This document shows positions 33,053 to 40,390 of a stretch of 64,000 bases of DNA, one piece after another; position 1 is the stretch's first letter, and the number at the start of each line of letters is the position of its first letter. The stretch is taken from positions 167,292 through 231,291 of the forward strand of contig CBFDCC010000007.1 of the NCBI GenBank assembly GCA_965603205.1, in the 5' to 3' direction. The notes beneath the pieces are model-generated. The model ran no database searches and had not been told where the DNA came from. It worked only from the letters and a program-made list of their open reading frames with translations. A program made the translations under genes and the position numbers. Source of the DNA: Temperatibacter sp965603205. Lineage in GTDB: Bacteria > Pseudomonadota > Alphaproteobacteria > Sphingomonadales > Kordiimonadaceae.

Positions 33053-33340
33053 ATGATGAAAAATGACTTAGACTTATACGAAGTATTCATTCGCTCTAAG
33101 CGCGGACTTTCCCACAAACACGCAGGAAGCGTTCATGCTTCTGACGCAAGAATGGCGATTGAAAATGCACGTGATTTATATACGCGCCGTAATGAAGGTG
33201 AAAGCCTGTGGGTGGTGCTAGCTAAAGAAATTCACGCATCTGATCCAGCTGAAGGCGACGCCTTATTTGGTCCTGCACAGGACAAGATTTATCGCCACCC
33301 TACATTTTATGAAATTCCAGCTGAAGTTGGCAAAATGTAA
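33053..33340 (+). CDS. paaB: Phenylacetyl-CoA epoxidase subunit PaaB
   Basis: 95-residue small subunit that bridges the PaaAC dimers in the epoxidase complex. The pattern LYEVFIRSKRGLSHKHAGSVHASDARMAIENARDLYTRRNEGESLWVV is the PaaB signature. It follows paaA by 12 bases with GAAGGA upstream; two adjacent ATG codons are possible starts. Confidence 0.95.
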   Translation: MMKNDLDLYEVFIRSKRGLSHKHAGSVHASDARMAIENARDLYTRRNEGESLWVVLAKEIHASDPAEGDALFGPAQDKIYRHPTFYEIPAEVGKM

Positions 33341-33348
33341 GGGGCTGA

Positions 33349-34134
33349 ATGATGACAAGTATATATACAACAACAGAAAATCCACACTTTTTATATGTGC
33401 TAGGCTTGGGCGATGATGCCCTTATTCTTGGACATCGCTGGAGTGAGTGGTTATCAAAAGGCCCTACATTGGAGCTTGATATAGCCGCGTCAAATATGGC
33501 GCTCGATTTAGTGGGGCAAGCTGATTTATGGCTTAAGTATGCTGGTAAATTAGAGGGTGCTGGTCGTACGGCAGATGATTTGGCGTATCTGCGTGATACG
33601 CATGATTTTCGCTGTCACTGGCTCGTGGAGCACCCTAATGAAGATTGGGGTGTATCAACAGCGCGCTTTGTGATGTTTAGTGTTTATCAATATATTCGCT
33701 ATGAGCGTTTGATGAAATCTAGTGATGAAGGTATTGCTGAAATTGCAGCGAAAGCGTTTAAGGAAGTATCTTATCACCGTCGTTTCTCAACTGAATGGGC
33801 AATGCGCCTAGGCCAAGGGACTGACGAAAGCAATAAGCGATTGCAAGATGGTTTTAATGCATTATGGCGTTTTGTGCCTGAACTTTTTGAAACGCCAGAC
33901 CATGAGCGTGATCTAGCAGATAAAGGCATTGCAGTTGCTTCAGCTGATATTGAGGCTGAATGGGCTGAGATCATGGATGCTATCCTTGGTGAGGCTGGAA
34001 TTACCAAGCCTGCGATGGGGCGTTTGCATGGCAGTCGTCATGATGGGCACCATACAGAGCATCTTGGTCATATCCTGTGCGAGATGCAATATTTGCAGCG
34101 TGTTTATCCAACTGCTCAAGGCGCTACGTGGTAG
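33349..34134 (+). CDS. paaC: Phenylacetyl-CoA epoxidase structural subunit PaaC
   Basis: 261-residue ferritin-like subunit that scaffolds PaaA in the epoxidase. The start FLYVLGLGDDALILGHRWSEWLSKGPTLELDIAASNMALDLVGQA and the middle EVSYHRRFSTEWAMRLGQGTDES are characteristic. It begins 8 bases after paaB with AAGGGGC upstream of the ATG pair. The region coding its last residues is immediately followed by paaD. Confidence 0.95.
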   Translation: MMTSIYTTTENPHFLYVLGLGDDALILGHRWSEWLSKGPTLELDIAASNMALDLVGQADLWLKYAGKLEGAGRTADDLAYLRDTHDFRCHWLVEHPNEDWGVSTARFVMFSVYQYIRYERLMKSSDEGIAEIAAKAFKEVSYHRRFSTEWAMRLGQGTDESNKRLQDGFNALWRFVPELFETPDHERDLADKGIAVASADIEAEWAEIMDAILGEAGITKPAMGRLHGSRHDGHHTEHLGHILCEMQYLQRVYPTAQGATW

Positions 34135-34136
34135 AT

Positions 34137-34688
34137 ATGGAAATAGTATCTGATCAAGCAGAATGGGGACATGATGATCCTCAGCAAAATGCAAGCTGTG
34201 ATGAAGAGCGTAAAATATGGGCTATACTGGGTGAAGTTTTAGACCCAGAGGTTCCGGCTTTAAGTGTGGTTGATCTTGGTATTATTCGAAAAATAGACAT
34301 TAACAGTGATGGTCATGTCACTGTTAATGTTACACCTACATATACAGGTTGTCCTGCTACTGATATGATCAGCGCTATTATCCAAGCTGCTCTTCATCAG
34401 GCTGGGTACAAAGATACAACGATAAAACTAGTACTTAGCCCTGCTTGGACGACTGACTGGATATCAGCGCAGGCGCGTGTTAAGTTAAAAGAATATGGTA
34501 TTGCACCACCAGTTGGTGCGGCGCCACAGGGGAAGGCAGTGCTTCTTGGTATATCACCAGAAGTTTCATGCCCTCGTTGTGATAGCAAGTCTACAGAGCG
34601 AGTTAGTGAGTTTGGTTCAACAGCATGTAAGGCGATGTATCGCTGCGTAGATTGCTACGAGCCATTCGAATATTTTAAATGTATTTAA
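34137..34688 (+). CDS. paaD: PaaD, iron-sulfur-related maturation factor of the epoxidase
   Basis: 183-residue protein with an N-terminal MIP18/DUF59 domain (IWAILGEVLDPEVPALSVVDLGIIRKI...VTPTYTGCPATDMI) and a C-terminal zinc-ribbon-like Cys set (CPRCDSKSTERVSEFGSTACKAMYRCVDCYEPF). PaaD is required for epoxidase activity, probably for cluster assembly in PaaE. The ATG at 34137 is 2 bases after the paaC stop; a GTG at 34128, better spaced from AAGG, would add three residues and overlap paaC. Confidence 0.93.
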   Translation: MEIVSDQAEWGHDDPQQNASCDEERKIWAILGEVLDPEVPALSVVDLGIIRKIDINSDGHVTVNVTPTYTGCPATDMISAIIQAALHQAGYKDTTIKLVLSPAWTTDWISAQARVKLKEYGIAPPVGAAPQGKAVLLGISPEVSCPRCDSKSTERVSEFGSTACKAMYRCVDCYEPFEYFKCI

Positions 34689-34703
34689 GATGAGAATAAT
34701 TAT

Positions 34704-35765
34704 ATGCATAAAGCGCATGAGCTAGCTGTTTCAGTTATTGATTTTAACACACCGGAAACGGCAGTTATCACATTAACGGTCCCAGATGAATTAAAGTCTG
34801 ATTATATTTATAAGCAAGGCCAACATTTAACATTCATTCAGGATATTGATGGCGAGGAAGTTCGCCGTTCTTATTCTATTTGTAGTAGTGTGAATGATGC
34901 CCAGCTAAAGGTTGCTGTTCGTAAGGTTGATGATGGACGTTTTTCGACCTTTGTAACGGAAAAACTGGCTGTTGGTGATACCCTTATGGTGATGAAACCT
35001 GCGGGGCATTTCTATGTTGATTTGGACGCGTCTGCATCAAAAACATATGTTGCCTTTGCGTCAGGCAGCGGTATCACACCGGTTATTTCCATCATTAAAA
35101 CGACATTAGAAACAGAGCCAAACGCGCGTTTCTTCTTGTTTTATGGTAATAGAACCAGTCGCTCCACAATCTTTAGAAATGAAATATCCTTCTTAAAGAA
35201 TACGTATATGGATAGGTTTAGCTTTTGGCATTTCCTTAGCCAAGAAGAACTTGAGATGGATTTTTTCCAAGGCAGGCTTAGTGGTGAAAAGGTTAAAGGT
35301 ATAAACGATAAAATCCTAGACTTTAAAGACGTAGACCAAGCCTTTATCTGTGGCCCAGAAGCAATGATAGATGATGTGAATGCTAGCTTATTAAAAGTAG
35401 GTATGAGCCAAGATAACGTGCATTTTGAAAAATTCCTGAGTGAAGGTCAAGCACCTGTCGTGAGTGAGCGGGTCCAAAAGGCCGGAGGCAATGCCAATCT
35501 GACTATTGTAATAGATGGTGATGAATTCAATGTCATTGCGGATAGAACGGTTGCTATCTTAGATGCCGCCCTTAATGACGGCGCTGATGTACCATTTGCT
35601 TGTAAGGGTGGTGTATGTTGTACATGCCGCGCGAAGGTTTTGTCTGGTGAAGTGGATATGGTGCTTAATCAAGGGCTGGAACCTGAAGAAGTAGCAGCTG
35701 GTTACGTATTAACCTGCCAATCATTTGCCGTAAGTGATGACGTTGTTCTTAGCTTTGACGACTAA
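34704..35765 (+). CDS. paaE: Phenylacetyl-CoA epoxidase reductase subunit
   Basis: 353-residue NAD(P)H reductase that delivers electrons to PaaA. The N-terminal FAD domain has RRSYSICSS, the NAD(P) domain has FASGSGITPVISIIK and FFLFYGNRTSRSTIFR, and the C-terminal plant-type [2Fe-2S] domain has FACKGGVCCTCRAKVLSG with a final Cys in LTCQS. Order and length match PaaE. It closes the paaABCDE operon; the amidase gene follows on the same strand 28 bases later and may be co-transcribed. Confidence 0.95.
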   Translation: MHKAHELAVSVIDFNTPETAVITLTVPDELKSDYIYKQGQHLTFIQDIDGEEVRRSYSICSSVNDAQLKVAVRKVDDGRFSTFVTEKLAVGDTLMVMKPAGHFYVDLDASASKTYVAFASGSGITPVISIIKTTLETEPNARFFLFYGNRTSRSTIFRNEISFLKNTYMDRFSFWHFLSQEELEMDFFQGRLSGEKVKGINDKILDFKDVDQAFICGPEAMIDDVNASLLKVGMSQDNVHFEKFLSEGQAPVVSERVQKAGGNANLTIVIDGDEFNVIADRTVAILDAALNDGADVPFACKGGVCCTCRAKVLSGEVDMVLNQGLEPEEVAAGYVLTCQSFAVSDDVVLSFDD

Positions 35766-35793
35766 GTATCGGTTTTTTTTGATGGGAAGTATT

Positions 35794-37194
35794 ATGTCAC
35801 GTTTTATAGGGTCTTTAGCCGTTGCTGCATCGATGTTGTCATTAACTGCAACTCAAGTCACGGCTGCGGATAAAACTGTTGTGCAAACCGTGGAGCAATA
35901 TTTATCCGTTGCGGAGAAGCGCAAATTGGTGAATGCCTTTAATCATATAGATTCAGAGGCCGCGCTAAAGCGGGCTAAGGCGTTGGATGGTTGCAATGAT
36001 GATGCACTGCCGCTGAAAGGCTTTGTGCTTGCGGTAAAGGATAATATCCATGTGAAGGGTATGCCTAATACAGCTGGCACTGAGGCGCTGCGTAACTTTG
36101 TTCCTACTAAATCATCACCAGTGATTGAAAGATTAGAAAAAGCTGGGGCTATTATCCTCGGTAAGGCAGGGCTGCATGAGCTAGCTTACGGCATTACCAG
36201 TAATAATTTTGCATATGGGGCTATTCATAACCCACTTGATGAGACTAAAACTCCTGGCGGTAGTAGCGGTGGTTCAGCCGCGGCTGTTGCTGGTGGAATG
36301 GCAACGGCTGCCCTTGGTACGGATACTGGTGGCTCTGCGCGAATACCTGCGGCATTAACGGGTTTGGTTGGGTTCAGGCCTTCAACTGGGCGTTATTCAC
36401 CTGATGAGGTTACATTAATTTCGCCAACCAGAGACACTATTGGTTTAATCACGTCTTCTGTATCAGATGCTATATTAATGGATAGTGTGATTGTTAATGA
36501 TAAACAAAAAGCTCAATCTGTTGATTTATCAAAAGTTCGCATTGGTGTACCACGCGGTTATTTTTACGAAAACTTAGATCCTGAGGTCGCTAGAGTTAGT
36601 ACCCAGTATTTGGCTAAACTAAAAGCGCTTGGCGTAACATTAGTTGAAGCTGACATGATTGATGTACCAACGATCAATGCAAAGCTAAGTTTTCCTATAG
36701 TGTTATTTGAAACTAGCCATGTTTTGCCTGCTTATTTCCAAAAATATGGCCTAGCTTTTGATCAAGCTACATTCATAGAGTCCATTAAAAGCCCTGATGT
36801 GAAGGGGGTTGTTAGCCACTTATTTTCTGGTGCGATTACGCGCGAGCAATATGACGAGGCGTTAAATGTTCAGCGGCCATTATTGCAAGCGGCCTATGCT
36901 AACTATTTTAAGCAGCATAATGTGGTTGCTGTAATCTTTCCAACGACACCTATTACGGCGCGTAATATTGAAGGTATATTAGAGGGCATTATGGTAAATG
37001 GGGTAATGCAAGACACCTTTGCTACTTATATCAGGAACGCTGATCCATCAAGCAATGCAGGGGTGCCAAGTATTTCAATTCCAGCTGGGAAATCAGGTGA
37101 GGGCCTGACTATAGGCATGGAACTCGATGGTATCGCTGGTGAAGATGTAAAGCTGTTATCGCTGGCGCTCGCATTAGAGGAAGCCCTGAAATAA
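35794..37194 (+). CDS. Exported amidase-signature-family hydrolase
   Basis: 466 residues with a Sec-type signal (MSRFIGSLAVAASMLSLTATQVTA, cleavage likely after ATQVTA). The amidase-signature triad is intact: Lys82 (AVKDNIHVKG), cis-Ser157 (TPGGSSGGS) and nucleophile Ser181 (GTDTGGSARIPAAL). It therefore hydrolyses a primary or aryl amide in the periplasm. Directly behind paaE, and next to a TonB receptor and a penicillin-acylase-like gene, a role in releasing phenylacetate or indoleacetate from amides is likely but inferred. The ATG at 35794 has GATGGGAAG upstream and starts the signal peptide. Its stop overlaps the next ATG by one base. Confidence 0.85.
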   Translation: MSRFIGSLAVAASMLSLTATQVTAADKTVVQTVEQYLSVAEKRKLVNAFNHIDSEAALKRAKALDGCNDDALPLKGFVLAVKDNIHVKGMPNTAGTEALRNFVPTKSSPVIERLEKAGAIILGKAGLHELAYGITSNNFAYGAIHNPLDETKTPGGSSGGSAAAVAGGMATAALGTDTGGSARIPAALTGLVGFRPSTGRYSPDEVTLISPTRDTIGLITSSVSDAILMDSVIVNDKQKAQSVDLSKVRIGVPRGYFYENLDPEVARVSTQYLAKLKALGVTLVEADMIDVPTINAKLSFPIVLFETSHVLPAYFQKYGLAFDQATFIESIKSPDVKGVVSHLFSGAITREQYDEALNVQRPLLQAAYANYFKQHNVVAVIFPTTPITARNIEGILEGIMVNGVMQDTFATYIRNADPSSNAGVPSISIPAGKSGEGLTIGMELDGIAGEDVKLLSLALALEEALK

Positions 37195-37643
37195 TGCAAA
37201 ACAATCGGGACCAAGAGTTAATCCATAATATCGTTGATAATGGATTAACTAATCAAGCTATTAAGGGTAGTCCTATCGTTAATATGATGGGCACTATTGT
37301 TGATTGGATTGATATAGAGGAAAATAAGGCGCAATTCAGTTATATGATTACCAAGGATTTGGTTAATGGTGATGGTGTTGTCTTTGGTGGTATATTGTCA
37401 TCAGCTCTTGATCTGTCAATTGCTCTTGCTTCTATGGCATTTGTACCAGTAGAGACCAAGGTAGCAACATCAAACCTGCAAGTGCAGTTTCTAAGGCCCT
37501 GTCTCATCGGTAAATATAGATGTGTGGTTAGTGTTGTTAAAAAAGGTAGAAAATTATGCTTTTGCTCAGCTGATTTATTTGATGAGCAAGAAAAACATGT
37601 GGCTTCGGCTACAGCGACGAATTTGCTTATTGTTTCGGTGTGA
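37194..37643 (+). CDS. PaaI/YbgC-like hotdog thioesterase
   Basis: 149-residue hotdog-fold protein. The segment VNGDGVVFGGILSSALDLSIALASMAFVPVETKVATSNLQVQFLRPCLIGKYRC matches the PaaI-like acyl-CoA thioesterase pattern, with Asp in SALDLSIA as the presumed catalytic residue. Start ATG overlaps the amidase stop (TAATG), so it is translationally coupled to it and is the last gene of the paaABCDE-amidase run. The substrate is unknown; a phenylacetyl-CoA-pathway intermediate is likely. Confidence 0.75.
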   Translation: MQNNRDQELIHNIVDNGLTNQAIKGSPIVNMMGTIVDWIDIEENKAQFSYMITKDLVNGDGVVFGGILSSALDLSIALASMAFVPVETKVATSNLQVQFLRPCLIGKYRCVVSVVKKGRKLCFCSADLFDEQEKHVASATATNLLIVSV

Positions 37644-37769
37644 CTGGTTTGGCTTAAAATGTGATAATAATGCCACCATAGGACAGGTTTAGTAATTTTA
37701 AATCCAAATTTATCATGTAATCATTCCCTTTATATCTAGACGGTAGTTAAAATCTATAATATTATTTTA

Positions 37770-37793
37770 TTAATTGACTGGACGGTCTTGAAA
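37770..37793. promoter_or_regulatory. PaaR-type operator 4 (TonB receptor)
   Basis: Left arm TTAATTGAC is perfect, spacer TGGACG fits the motif, right arm GTCTTGAAA keeps GTC and the final AA. It lies about 260 bases before the receptor start. Confidence 0.6.
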
Positions 37794-37837
37794 TGATTCG
37801 ATGATGGGTTTTCAATACTATTTTTCTATTTAGTTAA

Positions 37838-37861
37838 TTAACTAACCAGTCGGCTATTAAA
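37838..37861. promoter_or_regulatory. PaaR-type operator 5, degenerate (TonB receptor)
   Basis: Left arm TTAACTAAC matches 7 of 9 positions of the recurring motif, followed by CAGTCG and GGCTATTAA. It is the weakest of the six sites, but its position 45 bases after operator 4 makes a paired arrangement likely. Confidence 0.45.
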
Positions 37862-37916
37862 TCGGAGGTCGGTATATCAACGGTTACAAGGCTAATCGGT
37901 ACTAAAGTTATATCAT

Positions 37917-37938
37917 CTGTCCTTCTATGGGGGGACAG
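37917..37938. promoter_or_regulatory. LuxR-type 22-bp palindrome A (TonB receptor)
   Basis: The 22-base dyad fits TGTCCT-N4-T-N2-GGGGACA exactly, and longer ATCTGTCC/GGACAGAT arms extend it to 37915-37940. The same core stands before the DUF485-actP-luxR operon and before the MBL operon. Confidence 0.65.
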
Positions 37939-38011
37939 ATATATAAAGAAGCGGGATTTAATATCCTAATTGATTGTGGTTTCTCGTTTTTTGGAAAGCA
38001 CGCATGTTATG

Positions 38012-38031
38012 CCACCTTTTGGGAAAGGTGG
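38012..38031 (+). promoter_or_regulatory. Leader hairpin just upstream of the TonB receptor ribosome binding site
   Basis: CCACCTTT and AAAGGTGG form a perfect 8-base stem with a TGGG loop. The stem ends 18 bases before the ATG at 38050, immediately ahead of the AAGGGAAG ribosome binding site, so it may affect mRNA stability or translation of the receptor. Confidence 0.55.
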
Positions 38032-38049
38032 TACTTAAAGGGAAGCAAA

Positions 38050-40317
38050 ATGAAAAATAAATATTTTGGTCTATCAACGTCCTTTGCGGCGCTGATGGCA
38101 GTAGGCGTTTCATCTCAAGTTGTAGCGCAAGACGATGACAGCTCTTATGCATTAGAAGAAATTATTGTAACGGCAACGTTGCGTTCAGCAAGTGTGCAAG
38201 ATGTACCTCTTACGGTTACTGTATTGGGTGGTGAGCAAATCGAAAAAGCAGATATCCATGATGGCTACGGTATTGCTATCAATACCCCGGGTCTTGCTTT
38301 TGCAGAGTTTGCACCAGGTCAAGCACAGTTTTCTATGCGCGGCGTTGGTTCAGGTGATGATGGCGCTGGTCTTGATAACTCAGTAGCACTATTTTTAGAC
38401 GGTGTTTACATTGGTCGTGGTGCTGGTGTTAACTTTGATATGTTCGATCTAGAGCGTGTAGAAGTTCTAAAGGGCCCTCAAGGTACACTCTTTGGGCGTA
38501 ACACAATTGGTGGTGCAATCTCTGTTGTATCAAAAAAGCCTTCTGATGAAGTTATTGCTAAAGTAGCAGGCACAGTTGGTAACGAAGGCATCTTACGCGT
38601 TCAAGCTATGGTTAGTGGTCCAATAAACGATACACTAGCGGGTAAGGTCGTAGTGAGTCATCGTCAGCATGATGGTTTTGTACATAACACATTGCTAGAC
38701 CTAGATTCAAACGATGAAGACCAAACAGCTGTTCGTGGTCAGTTAAGATTCCAAAACGATACGTCTGATTGGTTACTGTCAGGCGACTATATGGAAGATC
38801 ACCGTGTAGATGGTGGACGTTTTCCTATGGTCAATGGTAACTTTGATTATGTTGGTACATCAGTAGCACTAGGTGCTGGAACTAAGCAAACAAACTCATC
38901 TCCTATCGAAGGCTTTTCTGACCGTAAAGGCGGTGGTATCAGTCTTCAAGGTGATATCGAGTTTGATAAAGGTACCCTAACAACGATTACAGCTTTCCGT
39001 TCTATTGAAACAGATTGGGAAATGCCATCAGTTGGAACGCCCCTTGGTGGCGGTTATAACCTAGACGCTGGTGTTTATGGTGCTGATGTTGTTGATGCTA
39101 TTCAAGAAAAAGTAGAAACTATATCCGAAGAATTACGCTGGACCTCAAATCTAGAGGGCAAGTTCAATTTCATTGGTGGTTTATTCTTATTCCAAGAGAA
39201 AACAGATCGTCCAGAGCAGTGGCGCATCGACTATAATAGTGAAGCAACGGGCCAAATCATAGTAGGTGAAGAATATTCACGTACTGAGAACAAGACAGAG
39301 TCAATAGCTGTTTATGGTCAAGCTCAATGGGCTATTTCTGATCAGTTAGAGCTGCTTGTTGGTGGTCGTTTTTCTTATGATAAAAAAACATACTCAGCAA
39401 CAGCTGTTAACTGTGGCCTATCTGAAGAAGTAAAGGCTGCTGCAGGTTTTCCAAACTTTGCAGGCTGTTCAGTTCCAAATAAGTCTCTAAGCATCGTCTC
39501 AGAAGTATTTAAAGTTGATGCTGGTGATACCTGGAAGGACTTCTCTCCAATGGCGTCATTACAATATACAGTAAATGATGACATCATGGTATTTGGTACA
39601 ATCTCTACTGGCTTTAAAAGTGGTGGTTTCGCCGGCTCTCAAGGTGTTGAAGCTGCGGCTACTGACTCTGTTAATCCAGAAGATGTGACTAACTATGAAG
39701 TTGGTTTCAAGGGTGATCTGCTAGACGGTACTATGCGTCTTAATGCAACAGCTTTTTATATGAAATATATTGATCTACAGGTTGTTCGTTTTGGTCCTGT
39801 TCCATCATCACCATTTGGTACTTTCATGACTACAAACGTTGGTAGTGCAGATATAAAGGGTGCTGAGATTGAATTGACTTGGCAGTTGTCTGAACGCTTT
39901 AATCTTGGTTTGAACTACGCTTATCTTGATACAAAAGCTAAAGACATCGTGATTAATGGTATTGATGCTTCTGGTGTGGATCTAGGCCGTGCGCCAAGAA
40001 ATTCATACAATATCGTGGCTGATTATACTATGCCGTTATCTGATGGTAATGGTGAGATCAACCTAAATGCACAGTTTAGCCATGTTGATAAGCAGCGTAC
40101 AAGCTATGTAAGTGATAACCCAATGATTTCCGAGCGTAATCTAACGAGTGGCCGTATCACTTGGACATCAGATGATGCGAAGTTCAAGCTAGCTTTATGG
40201 GGCAAAAACTTGTTCGATAAGGGCTATACAGCTCATGCTTACATCATTGGCCCTGGGTCTATCGGTGTATGGGGTCCACCAAGAACATTTGGTCTAACTG
40301 GTACAGTTAGTTTCTAA
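38050..40317 (+). CDS. TonB-dependent outer-membrane receptor
   Basis: 755 residues. A signal peptide (MKNKYFGLSTSFAALMAVGVSSQVVAQ) is followed by a TonB-box-like segment (ALEEIIVTATLR), a plug domain (QDVPLTVTVLGGEQIEKADIHDGYGIAINTPGLAF; RVEVLKGPQGTLFGRNTIGGAISVVSKKP) and a long beta-barrel ending in a terminal Phe (TGTVSF). It belongs to the large alphaproteobacterial group annotated broadly as siderophore or carbohydrate receptors, but nothing here is specific for iron. Two predicted PaaR operators and a LuxR-type palindrome upstream, and its location between paa genes and the acylase, point to uptake of an aromatic amide or related compound. The start was chosen at the signal peptide, with AAGGGAAG upstream. 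A terminator follows. Confidence 0.92.
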   Translation: MKNKYFGLSTSFAALMAVGVSSQVVAQDDDSSYALEEIIVTATLRSASVQDVPLTVTVLGGEQIEKADIHDGYGIAINTPGLAFAEFAPGQAQFSMRGVGSGDDGAGLDNSVALFLDGVYIGRGAGVNFDMFDLERVEVLKGPQGTLFGRNTIGGAISVVSKKPSDEVIAKVAGTVGNEGILRVQAMVSGPINDTLAGKVVVSHRQHDGFVHNTLLDLDSNDEDQTAVRGQLRFQNDTSDWLLSGDYMEDHRVDGGRFPMVNGNFDYVGTSVALGAGTKQTNSSPIEGFSDRKGGGISLQGDIEFDKGTLTTITAFRSIETDWEMPSVGTPLGGGYNLDAGVYGADVVDAIQEKVETISEELRWTSNLEGKFNFIGGLFLFQEKTDRPEQWRIDYNSEATGQIIVGEEYSRTENKTESIAVYGQAQWAISDQLELLVGGRFSYDKKTYSATAVNCGLSEEVKAAAGFPNFAGCSVPNKSLSIVSEVFKVDAGDTWKDFSPMASLQYTVNDDIMVFGTISTGFKSGGFAGSQGVEAAATDSVNPEDVTNYEVGFKGDLLDGTMRLNATAFYMKYIDLQVVRFGPVPSSPFGTFMTTNVGSADIKGAEIELTWQLSERFNLGLNYAYLDTKAKDIVINGIDASGVDLGRAPRNSYNIVADYTMPLSDGNGEINLNAQFSHVDKQRTSYVSDNPMISERNLTSGRITWTSDDAKFKLALWGKNLFDKGYTAHAYIIGPGSIGVWGPPRTFGLTGTVSF

Positions 40318-40341
40318 ATAGTTTTTAGGTTTAAGTAAAAG

Positions 40342-40370
40342 AAAAGCCCCGACGTTTTGTCGGGGCTTTT
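40342..40370. terminator. Bidirectional intrinsic terminator
   Basis: Perfect 12-base stem AAAAGCCCCGAC / GTCGGGGCTTTT with a GTTTT loop, between the convergent TonB receptor and penicillin-acylase-like genes. Confidence 0.95.
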
Positions 40371-40390
40371 TGCTTAAGGGTTAGGTGTTT

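Larger units (their letters stand above)
37644..38049. other. 406-base regulatory region and leader of the TonB receptor gene
   Basis: No convincing gene. It holds two degenerate PaaR-type operators (37770-37793, 37838-37861), one LuxR-type palindrome (37917-37938) and a leader hairpin (38012-38031) just ahead of the ribosome binding site. A reading frame runs through its last part into the receptor gene, but the signal peptide begins only at 38050. Confidence 0.7.

Noticed and set aside
34160..34172. GGGGACAT half-site within paaD
   Set aside because: No partner arm at the proper distance and inside coding sequence; chance occurrence.
37927..38049. 41-residue upstream extension of the TonB receptor
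   Set aside because: It would put a stretch of unrelated sequence before a good signal peptide; the AAGGGAAG box fits the ATG at 38050.
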